A stretch of DNA of 5,323 nt from Desulfobacteraceae bacterium (lineage in GTDB: Bacteria; Desulfobacterota; DSM-4660; Desulfatiglandales; HGW-15). The translations under genes were made by a program, and so were the position numbers. Each line of letters begins with the position of its first letter. Positions within the stretch are counted from its first letter, which is position 1. Location of the stretch: contig RPPU01000353.1 in assembly GCA_003819975.1 (NCBI GenBank), positions 1-5,323 of the forward strand, given 5' to 3'. Below, one piece after another: positions 1 through 4,836 of this stretch. The notes under the pieces were generated by a model, which saw only the letters and a list, made by a program, of their open reading frames with translations, was not told the DNA's origin and did not search any database.

Positions 1-1079
1 CCGATCAGCAGCGTACTGATCCGCGATACGAACAGCAGCGTCCGGTCCTGGTCGATCTTGAACGCCGGCGCCAAATAGCCCTTGACCAACAAGGTGGTCG
101 CGCCCATTAAAAAGGGCGAACCGGAGCTCATCAGCGGCGCCCACATACTGAGGAGAAAAAATACGGCAATAAAGGGCGGGGTGAGATTGAGCAACATCGG
201 CAAAGCCGCGAGCGTGGGGATTTCGGGAAATTGATATTTGGCTACAATGCCGCACAGCGCGGCCATGACCACCACCGGAATCGCGATCAAATTACCAATG
301 AGGATTCCTTTTTTGCCTGCTTGCAAGGACCGGGCGGATGACGCGGTGTTGATCACGGGTTGAGCCAGCACACCCAGGGTGAAATTGATAAAAGCCCAGC
401 TCAAGGCCTGCAACAGACCGAGATCGCCGAACGGCTTGAAATAATGGGACTGGTTCGCCATTTGGCTAAGGGCGCCGGTATGAAAAATGACGTAAAAACC
501 GCCCAAAAAAAGACCGAAAACAATGGCGCCGATATGGATCAGGTTCGTATAGGCCGTGGCCGTAAACCCGCCCAGCACATTATAAAGGGTAAACACAATA
601 GCAGTCAGAACCATGCCTTGTTGAAACGTGATCTGATTGTTCAGCATAACCGATAGAATGGCCCCGCCCCCGACGATTTGCATGCTGATCACCCAGATGG
701 AGAAAACGAGCTGTAAAATCCCGGCCAGCCGGGCGGTTTTGGGGTCGTACAAACTTCCCACTACATCCAGGATCGAATAGGTCTTCTTGCCCTGCAATAT
801 TTTGTCGAGCAGAAGAGCCGTGACGATCATGGCGATCCAGATCCCGACCTGAAACCACAACGCGCTGATGCCGTGGATATAGGCGCCCTGGGCCATGCCC
901 ACGATCGACACCCCGCCGATCCAGGTGCCCGCGATCAGAACCGATATGAACGGGACCGATAACCCGCGCGAAGCCACCAGATAAGCTTCGGCTGATTTGG
1001 TTTTGCGGGCCATGATCGCGCCGGTCAGCCAGAGCAAACCGACATATCCGAAGACGGCAAAAAGGTAATAGGTTTTCAT
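1..1079 (-). CDS. Sodium:solute symporter (SSS family), N-terminal 359 residues, C-terminus beyond window
   Basis: Inner-membrane Na+-coupled transporter of the SSS family (PutP/SGLT fold). The substrate cannot be told from sequence. The frame is open from an ATG at 1079 down to base 1. It shows alternating hydrophobic helices and two family hallmarks. The first is the TM2-type stretch at residues 52-75 (TWIGGVSIVG, then QGAYIHG and SALW). The second is YNVLGGFTATAYTNLIH at residues 166-182. A Ser-Ser pair at residues 318-319 (MSSGSP) sits where the family places TM8 Na2-site hydroxyls. Start choice: GGAG lies about 12 bases upstream and the protein begins MKTYYLFAVFGYVG, directly entering TM1. 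SSS proteins are usually about 450-600 residues, so roughly the last third is missing at the window edge, not by mutation. Oddity: the common family WTDxxQ segment reads YTNLIH here. The family is certain; the substrate is unknown. Confidence 0.93.
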   Translation of the reverse strand, partial: MKTYYLFAVFGYVGLLWLTGAIMARKTKSAEAYLVASRGLSVPFISVLIAGTWIGGVSIVGMAQGAYIHGISALWFQVGIWIAMIVTALLLDKILQGKKTYSILDVVGSLYDPKTARLAGILQLVFSIWVISMQIVGGGAILSVMLNNQITFQQGMVLTAIVFTLYNVLGGFTATAYTNLIHIGAIVFGLFLGGFYVIFHTGALSQMANQSHYFKPFGDLGLLQALSWAFINFTLGVLAQPVINTASSARSLQAGKKGILIGNLIAIPVVVMAALCGIVAKYQFPEIPTLAALPMLLNLTPPFIAVFFLLSMWAPLMSSGSPFLMGATTLLVKGYLAPAFKIDQDRTLLFVSRISTLLI

Positions 1080-1136
1080 GATGGCTTTACTCTCCAATGT
1101 TTGGACATTGATCTTTGCGTATCTACCATTTCTTCA

Positions 1137-1183
1137 TAGGGGCAGGTTTCAATTTCTTCCTGAAATTGTTTTTAAAGCCCCTA
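1137..1183. repeat. Imperfect palindrome (REP/MITE-like)
   Basis: The outer arms TAGGGGC (1137-1143) and GCCCCTA (1177-1183) are perfect complements. The inner arms CAATTTC (1150-1156) and GAAATTG (1162-1168) also pair, around a 5-base loop. The 6- and 8-base segments between the inner and outer stems do not match well. The result is a long hairpin with an internal loop. The CCCCTAC end is shared with the next palindrome. It looks like an interspersed palindromic repeat, not a terminator, because no T-run follows on either strand. Confidence 0.6.
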
Positions 1184-1236
1184 CACCGATCCCGCAAACC
1201 CTGACTATTTTACTTTGCGTCCTTCTTATACCGTAC

Positions 1237-1256
1237 GGGTTCAAAATTTTGAACCC
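1237..1256. repeat. Perfect 20-base palindrome downstream of acetyltransferase
   Basis: GGGTTCAAAATTTTGAACCC is a perfect inverted repeat with no spacer. It is flanked on the plus strand by CGTAC on the left and CCTAC on the right. It begins 15 bases beyond the acetyltransferase stop codon on the minus strand. It could therefore fold at the 3' end of that mRNA and protect it or weakly stop transcription. The following minus-strand bases are not a T-run, so a classical intrinsic terminator is unlikely. Its CCCCTAC end matches the palindrome at 1137-1183. Confidence 0.65.
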
Positions 1257-1271
1257 CTACAAGCTATTTAT

Positions 1272-1775
1272 CTATGGCCTGATCTGATAAACCTGCATGA
1301 GCCTAGCGTTGGGTCGAAGTGTCTCTTTTTCCTTGATCATGCCGATCTTGAGCGCTACTTTCGCCGAAGCCCGATTTTCCGGATCGATCAGGGCGATCAA
1401 GCGCTGCAAACCCAGTTCGTTGAAAGCATAATCCCGCAGCGCCCGGCCCGCTTCCACGGCATAACCCTTGCCCCAACTCTCCTTGGCCAAGACATAAATC
1501 AGCTCCACTTCCGGAACCCCGTCGACTTCTTTATTGAGCAGTCCGCAATGCCCGATAACCCGATTGCTTTTCTTTTCAACGGTCGGCCAAAGATCATCCT
1601 GGGTCGTTTGCTTGCCGGACAACGCCTCTTGCATGATATCTTTTTTTAAGCTCTCATAATCGCGCGGTCCGCCCATGAAGCGCGTGACCTCGGGGTCGGT
1701 CCAAAGCATCGTCAAGGCCTCGACATCATTGGGTTCCAGGGATTTGATCCATAAGTGTTCAGTGGCGATGTTCAT
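1272..1775 (-). CDS. GNAT-family N-acetyltransferase, RimJ/RimL (Acetyltransf_3) type
   Basis: Cytosolic transferase expected to move an acetyl group from acetyl-CoA to an amine, for example a protein N-terminus or a small molecule. The acceptor is unknown. The product is 167 residues, the usual length for a single-domain GNAT. The N-terminal ERLxLRPL-like strand is TEHLWIKSLEPND (5-17), followed by WTDPEVTRFMGG (25-36). The acetyl-CoA pyrophosphate loop is ESWGKGYAVEA (99-109, fitting the Q/R-x-x-G-x-G/A motif). The C-terminal DPENRASAKVALKIGM (131-146) is the typical DxxNxxSxxVxxKxGF segment. Start choice: the frame opens at 1802, but the ATG at 1775 has AGGAT seven bases upstream and starts right before the conserved N-terminal strand; the ATG at 1802 has no ribosome binding site. 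The gene is probably monocistronic, with the next minus-strand gene 192 bases downstream. The family is secure; the specific substrate is not. Confidence 0.9.
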   Translation of the reverse strand: MNIATEHLWIKSLEPNDVEALTMLWTDPEVTRFMGGPRDYESLKKDIMQEALSGKQTTQDDLWPTVEKKSNRVIGHCGLLNKEVDGVPEVELIYVLAKESWGKGYAVEAGRALRDYAFNELGLQRLIALIDPENRASAKVALKIGMIKEKETLRPNARLMQVYQIRP

Positions 1776-1782
1776 TTTTGAA

Positions 1783-1787
1783 ATCCT
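1783..1787 (-). promoter_or_regulatory. Ribosome binding site deciding the acetyltransferase start
   Basis: On the minus strand AGGAT lies seven bases before the ATG at 1775. The in-frame ATG nine codons upstream has only CCTGAA before it. This favours the shorter, 167-residue protein. Confidence 0.6.
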
Positions 1788-1844
1788 ATCCGGGTAATTC
1801 ATTTCAGGGAAGTTTAGGTAGAAAGACTCTAAAAAAACGAATTG

Positions 1845-1873
1845 ATATTACCCCATTGACAACCGATTGACAA
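1845..1873 (-). promoter_or_regulatory. Candidate sigma-70 promoter for the acetyltransferase
   Basis: On the minus strand the -35 box TTGTCA (1873-1868) and the -10 box TAATAT (1850-1845) are separated by 17 bases. The expected start of transcription near 1838 would give a leader of about 60 bases. The -10 is only a 4/6 match. The -35 overlaps the -35 of the plus-strand promoter candidate. Confidence 0.4.
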
Positions 1874-1894
1874 GATCGGATATCCTTTTATAAA
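1867..1894 (+). promoter_or_regulatory. Candidate sigma-70 promoter for the YdjM-like gene
   Basis: A perfect TTGACA (1867-1872) is followed after 16 bases by TATAAA (1889-1894). Transcription from here would carry a long leader of about 200 bases before the ATG at 2105. A second ATTGACA lies 11 bases upstream (1855-1861). An inverted repeat CCGAT (1863-1867) / ATCGG (1875-1879) overlaps the -35 and could be an operator. Confidence 0.4.
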
Positions 1895-2069
1895 TCAGTA
1901 AGTTGTATGTTCAGATAAAAAAATCAAAAAAAACTACTCACTAAATTTTCACGGTAATTCTGATTAGCGATAGACAATCAACCAAACTGGCAATTCAATT
2001 GTAAAAACCAAGGTGTTAAGTTATTTTAGTCTCAACGGTGGATAAGTATTCATTGAGCTGTTTCGCCTA

Positions 2070-2099
2070 CAGCCTAACAACCTTCAGCCTATTAACCTA
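2070..2099. repeat. Two tandem 15-base units before the YdjM-like gene
   Basis: CAGCCTAACAACCTT (2070-2084) is followed directly by CAGCCTATTAACCTA (2085-2099), identical at 12 of 15 positions. A further CCTA at 2066-2069 extends the pattern leftwards. The array ends five bases before the ATG at 2105 and occupies the place where a ribosome binding site would be. Confidence 0.55.
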
Positions 2100-2104
2100 A
2101 ATTT

Positions 2105-2686
2105 ATGAGCCCGATCACCCATTTGCTTGCATCCTGGACCTCCGCCGACCTGTTCCGCTTGGACAGCCGCAACCGGACTTTGGTCACCTTGTGCGGACTA
2201 TTGCCGGACCTGGACGGTATCGGAATCCTTGCCGATCTATCGAGCCGCATCATCGGTAAGCCCGACCAATCATTCTATACCCTGTTCCACCACTCCCTTT
2301 TGCACGGCCTGCCGGCCGCCATCCTGATTCCCGGCCTGCTGGCTCTTTTCGCCACCCGGCGTTTGTTGGTTTTCTCAATCGGCTTCCTGGTGTATCACCT
2401 GCATTTGCTTTTCGATCTGCTCGGAGCCCGCGGAATCACGCCGGATGACATCTGGCCGGTTCCCTATTTAGCTCCTTTTTCCGACCGCCTGACCTTGAGC
2501 TGGTCTTACCAATGGCCTCTGAATTCACCGATCAATATCATTTTTACGATTGTTTTACTGGGATATGTCTTTTACCGCGCCGTAAAAAGCGGATACTCGC
2601 CGGTTGGTATATTCCATAAAAAGGCGGATATCGTGTTCACGGCTGTTGTTAAAACTCGCTGGCAAAGCCTTTGGCTGAAAAGATAA
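2105..2686 (+). CDS. YdjM-like membrane protein, metal-dependent hydrolase type (PF04307-like)
   Basis: A 193-residue inner-membrane protein. It resembles the YdjM / LexA-regulated membrane-bound hydrolase family, whose members have clustered His and Asp residues thought to bind metal. Their physiological substrate is unsettled. Visible motifs in order: N-terminal MSPITHLLASW (His6), GLLPDLDG (31-38, Asp35 and Asp37), FHHSLLHGLP (61-70, His62, His63, His67) and YHLHLLFDLLG (97-107, His98, His100, Asp104). Hydrophobic helices fall at about 70-83, 87-103 and 143-160. WPVPYLAP (117-124) matches the family's typical W-P-x-x-P-L-x-P-type segment. The ATG at 2105 fits because it begins directly with the conserved MSPITHLL segment, although no SD is visible and a tandem repeat sits in its place. 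Terminal TAA at 2684-2686. No LexA box was recognised upstream, so SOS control is not supported. It converges on the DUF4276 gene 66 bases away. Confidence 0.85.
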   Translation: MSPITHLLASWTSADLFRLDSRNRTLVTLCGLLPDLDGIGILADLSSRIIGKPDQSFYTLFHHSLLHGLPAAILIPGLLALFATRRLLVFSIGFLVYHLHLLFDLLGARGITPDDIWPVPYLAPFSDRLTLSWSYQWPLNSPINIIFTIVLLGYVFYRAVKSGYSPVGIFHKKADIVFTAVVKTRWQSLWLKR

Positions 2687-2698
2687 AGATTATTTTTG

Positions 2699-2716
2699 AC
2701 AGGATTAACAGGATTC
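2699..2716. repeat. Two tandem 9-base units in the convergent spacer
   Basis: ACAGGATTA (2699-2707) is followed by ACAGGATTC (2708-2716) in the 66-base gap between the YdjM-like and DUF4276 stop codons. This is the short GGATTAACAGGATT-type repeat often seen dispersed between genes of environmental bacteria. No T-tailed hairpin is present. A weak stem TGTTG (2731-2735) / CAACA (2747-2751) is the only other structure, and it is too poor to call a terminator. Confidence 0.5.
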
Positions 2717-2752
2717 TTTATATGCAGTGGTGTTGCAAAAGCCAAACAACAT

Positions 2753-3427
2753 TCACGCAAGTTGCTCAAGCTTTGTTAACCAATCATTAAAGTGGGGGCA
2801 CTGCTGACGGATTTTTTTCAAACCGATATCTTTAGCGATCCGGTAGGCATGCGCGTTCACGCTGCTGCCCTTTTTATAGCCCGGATATAAACGCTGTATC
2901 CTTTTAGATGGTGCGTTTTCAGGATCATCATTAATACGTTCACAGCCCCCGAACGGATCCACTATTTTTAAAAATTTATTTTCTAGTTCAGGGTGTTGAA
3001 AAACCTTGGCCATTTCACCGGGTCCGGCAAACAATAAGCTCTCGATTTCATGAAGCTGAATATACGGGACAAACCGATTCGGGTTAAAATCGGCTCCCAC
3101 TTCCTGTGCAATCGCAACGGAAATTGCCGGTTCTATAATACCAGGCACATTTTCGGGTTTTTTCCCTTTAGTGGCTTTCAGTCCGGGCCAATCATTTGAA
3201 AGGCCGTAGTAATCGAAAAGCATGGTTACTATGCTGGTGGGTTCCTGCAAGATAAGCGCCCTTAATTCCCGGCGTACAGAGGAAAATGGATTACCGCCTT
3301 TCCGCCCAGGTTTTCCGACAACGCGTGGATAAAGATAAACACCTTTTACCCCCAATTCAGGATTGATCACATTTTCCACGATTGAACGTTCCGTTTGTCC
3401 CTCAACGAGCATCAGCACTCTACTCAT
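2753..3427 (-). CDS. DUF4276 family protein (TOPRIM-like), partner of the upstream ATPase
   Basis: A 224-residue soluble protein of the DUF4276 family, which belongs to the TOPRIM-like nuclease/primase fold group. A nuclease-like or nucleic-acid-binding role is therefore plausible but untested. Seen in sequence: an N-terminal strand ending in the acidic motif VEGQTE (8-13, Glu9 as candidate metal ligand), a second acidic motif MLFDYYGL (69-76, Asp72) and the conserved QLHEIESLLF block (124-133). A basic Gly-rich stretch lies at 38-45. Start choice: the frame extends six codons further up to MMEVPC, but a strong GGAGG lies eight bases before the ATG at 3427, and the protein then begins MSRVLMLVEGQTE as family members do. 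That start overlaps the ATPase stop by eight bases, implying translational coupling and fixed stoichiometry. The C-terminus (NAHAYRIAKDIGL, 190-202 region) looks complete. The family is confident; the defence function is inferred. Confidence 0.9.
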   Translation of the reverse strand: MSRVLMLVEGQTERSIVENVINPELGVKGVYLYPRVVGKPGRKGGNPFSSVRRELRALILQEPTSIVTMLFDYYGLSNDWPGLKATKGKKPENVPGIIEPAISVAIAQEVGADFNPNRFVPYIQLHEIESLLFAGPGEMAKVFQHPELENKFLKIVDPFGGCERINDDPENAPSKRIQRLYPGYKKGSSVNAHAYRIAKDIGLKKIRQQCPHFNDWLTKLEQLA

Positions 3428-4529
3428 GCACGGGACCTCCATCAATTACGTTTTTCTGCCAAAGTTCCCCAAGCGAAAAATCTTCCAGCCATGCGGTAAG
3501 TGATGGGGCATCGAGACGTTGAAACCGGGAAGCCCCTTTTTCACGATCCACAACGATCGCCTCATCAGGTTCAAAATGGTTCAATAAGGTAACAGATTGT
3601 GTGGAGACAATCAGTTGAGTTCGTTCAGATGCTTCCCTGAATAATCCAGAAAGAACATCAAGCGCAAAAGGATGCAAACCGAGCTCGGGCTCGTCGATCA
3701 CCACTGTCGATGGGGGAGTCGGCTGTAACAAAGCTGTGGCAAGGCAAATAAAACGTATGGTGCCGTCCGAAAATTGCCAAGGCTGAAACGGGAAGGAAGA
3801 TCCTTTTTGTTGCCATTCCAGGCGCACAACCTCGTTGTTGCCTTTGTTTTCAGGTTCCAGAACAAAATCATCGAAGAAAGGAGCAATAAGCCGGATGATG
3901 TCCCTGATTTTTTCGTATATATCATCGTGTTGGTTTCGAAGCCATAAAAGGAACGCAGCTATATTGGAAGCATCCGGATTCAATTCACGCCAATCGCGTA
4001 CCGATTGATCGCGTCGTACGGGTGCAGTCATACTCGTATCATGAAAATGATAGACCAGCCAGCTGGAGACCGCCTCATAAACATACGATTCCGCACTCAA
4101 ATATCCGCCATATTTGGACTCTTTGCCTTTCCATTTTTTTAGTTGCGATTCAATCCCACCGCCTGGATGAGATTTCCAACCTCCGCCGCCGGTGTAAAGG
4201 GTGTTTTCCCATTCAACCATCATGGCTACCGAAGCGGTCGGTACCAACGCAAATCGGTATTCGTTTTGTCCAAATTTTAGATGCGCCTCGATCCGCGGTG
4301 TTTCTTTCGGCCCGCCAAAGAAAAAACCGTCTGCTCCGCCATTCTCAGTTATAAAGCTGGACAATCTTTCTTCGGACATGGCGCGCAGCATTTTAAAAAA
4401 ACTTATAAAATTGCTTTTACCGGCGCCATTGGCGCCGACCATAATATTGAGCTTTCCCAGTTGCAACTCTTTTATGGAGCGGATGGATTTAAAACCGCTA
4501 ATCGATATATTATCCAAAGATCGTCCCAT
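3420..4529 (-). CDS. AAA_21 / RecF-like SMC-type ATPase (COG4637-like)
   Basis: A 369-residue ABC/SMC-like ATPase without a long coiled coil. Motifs in order: ISISGFKSIRS (8-18), Walker A GANGAGKS (32-39), GGADGFFFGG (64-73, typical of this ATPase group), ABC signature-like FSDGT (253-257), Walker B TVVIDEPE (275-282) with catalytic Glu280, D-loop-like LGLHP (283-287) and the switch strand LIVSTQS (306-312). In the switch strand Gln311 stands where many relatives have His. The C-terminal LEDFSLGELWQKN (348-360) is a conserved tail of the family. All ATPase motifs are intact. Start choice: AAGGAG lies six bases before the ATG at 4529, directly before the conserved N-terminal strand. The stop overlaps the start of the DUF4276 gene by eight bases, so the two form an operon. 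Such ATPases with TOPRIM-like partners often act in anti-phage sensing or DNA repair. The actual role here is unknown. Confidence 0.93.
   Translation of the reverse strand: MGRSLDNISISGFKSIRSIKELQLGKLNIMVGANGAGKSNFISFFKMLRAMSEERLSSFITENGGADGFFFGGPKETPRIEAHLKFGQNEYRFALVPTASVAMMVEWENTLYTGGGGWKSHPGGGIESQLKKWKGKESKYGGYLSAESYVYEAVSSWLVYHFHDTSMTAPVRRDQSVRDWRELNPDASNIAAFLLWLRNQHDDIYEKIRDIIRLIAPFFDDFVLEPENKGNNEVVRLEWQQKGSSFPFQPWQFSDGTIRFICLATALLQPTPPSTVVIDEPELGLHPFALDVLSGLFREASERTQLIVSTQSVTLLNHFEPDEAIVVDREKGASRFQRLDAPSLTAWLEDFSLGELWQKNVIDGGPVHE
3436..3440 (-). promoter_or_regulatory. Ribosome binding site of DUF4276 inside the ATPase 3' end
   Basis: GGAGG on the minus strand lies eight bases before the ATG at 3427 and within the last codons of the ATPase gene. 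It decides the start of the DUF4276 protein and excludes the earlier ATG pair at 3445/3442, which lies upstream of or inside this site. Confidence 0.75.
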
Positions 4530-4535
4530 TGCATT

Positions 4536-4541
4536 CTCCTT
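4536..4541 (-). promoter_or_regulatory. Ribosome binding site of the ATPase gene
   Basis: A near-consensus AAGGAG with six-base spacing to the ATG at 4529 indicates efficient initiation. An out-of-frame ATG two bases after this site (in AATGCAATGG) could compete, but its spacing is too short. Confidence 0.75.
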
Positions 4542-4544
4542 AGG

Positions 4545-4586
4545 CCCCTTTCATGCCTAAACAAATTTTGCAAGGCATACTCGGGG
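4545..4586 (-). promoter_or_regulatory. Leader hairpin just upstream of the ATPase ribosome binding site
   Basis: Read on the minus strand, CCCC (4586-4583) pairs with GGGG (4548-4545). ATGCCT (4578-4573) pairs with AGGCAT (4558-4553). A symmetric 4+4-base internal loop lies between the stems and a 14-base apical loop closes them. The base of the hairpin lies three bases before the AAGGAG site. It could influence translation of the operon, or it may be incidental. No known riboswitch or leader family was recognised. Confidence 0.35.
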
Positions 4587-4642
4587 AGGCGGTCTTTAAC
4601 TTCCTGATAATTTTAGACAATAACTTACGTCTCTTACCTGTG

Positions 4643-4671
4643 AGTATAAAACAAACGATATTTAGGGTCAA
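4643..4671 (-). promoter_or_regulatory. Sigma-70-type promoter of the ATPase-DUF4276 operon
   Basis: On the minus strand TTGACC (4671-4666) and TATACT (4648-4643) are each a 5/6 match to consensus and are separated by exactly 17 bases. Transcription would start near 4636 and give a leader of about 105 bases before the ATPase ATG. This is the best promoter match in the window. Confidence 0.6.
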
Positions 4672-4726
4672 ACTTAAAAATCCCACGAAATATGGCCCCG
4701 TTAAAACTATTATATCATTTACCAAT

Positions 4727-4836
4727 TGTGGCTATATGTTAAAATTATAATTTCATGATCGATTCGTTTGGATTGACAAATTTCCAAATTGAGTTTAATC
4801 ATTGAATAACTTATTGATTTATATAGTGAATTTAAA
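4727..4836. promoter_or_regulatory. AT-rich upstream region of the exported protein, weak promoter candidate
   Basis: TTGACA at 4773-4778 is a perfect -35 box. The only -10 choices are TTTAAT (4794-4799, spacer 15) or poorer matches, so the promoter is tentative. TATAGT at 4822-4827 is a second possible -10 but lacks a -35. No SD precedes the ATG at 4837; the leader there reads GTGAATTTAAA. Confidence 0.25.

Larger units (their letters stand above)
1080..1271. other. Spacer between acetyltransferase and symporter, with two palindromes
   Basis: This 192-base spacer separates the 3' end of the acetyltransferase gene from the start of the symporter gene, both on the minus strand. It holds two hairpin-forming palindromes, described separately. 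An 8-base motif CTTTGCGT occurs at 1113-1120 and again at 1213-1220, exactly 100 bases apart and each upstream of a palindrome. This suggests two degenerate copies of one repeat unit. No convincing sigma-70 promoter for the symporter was picked out, and the short open frames here have no family resemblance or ribosome binding site. Confidence 0.6.
1776..2104. other. AT-rich divergent intergenic region
   Basis: About 330 bases between the divergent acetyltransferase and YdjM-like genes. No protein-coding frame of merit and no tRNA-like fold was seen. It contains candidate divergent promoters (1845-1894), A-runs around 1830 and 1918-1938, and a short tandem repeat just before the plus-strand gene (2070-2099). 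The middle part, about 1900-2060, holds nothing I can name. Confidence 0.6.

Noticed and set aside
360..858. Plus-strand (360-656) and minus-strand (580-858) frames inside the symporter gene
   Set aside because: The proteins are rich in Gln, His and Arg with no domain pattern, and they sit over a clear SSS membrane protein frame.
1078..1287. 69-residue plus-strand frame over the palindromic spacer
   Set aside because: It starts opposite the symporter start codon, has no ribosome binding site, and its codons run through the palindromes and into the acetyltransferase 3' end on the other strand.
1215..1649. 144-residue plus-strand frame opposite the acetyltransferase
   Set aside because: It is antisense to a gene with intact GNAT motifs and shows no recognisable domain or start signal.
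1803..2104. LexA box (SOS control) for the YdjM-like gene
   Set aside because: No CTG-N10-CAG site was recognised in the upstream region, although the family name comes from a LexA-regulated member in other bacteria.
2731..2751. TGTTG/CAACA stem as a terminator between convergent genes
   Set aside because: The stem is only five A/T-rich base pairs with an 11-base loop and no T-run on either side.
4022..4607. Three overlapping plus-strand frames opposite the ATPase N-terminal half
   Set aside because: They are antisense to intact ATPase motifs, including Walker A, and have no start signals or family resemblance.
4540..4725. 61-residue minus-strand frame with a hydrophobic N-terminus, ending just before the ATPase ribosome binding site, as a third operon gene
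   Set aside because: It would start at TTG with no SD upstream. The best promoter for the operon lies inside it, and its sequence overlaps the leader hairpin. The hydrophobic stretch alone is weak evidence; it remains a remote possibility.
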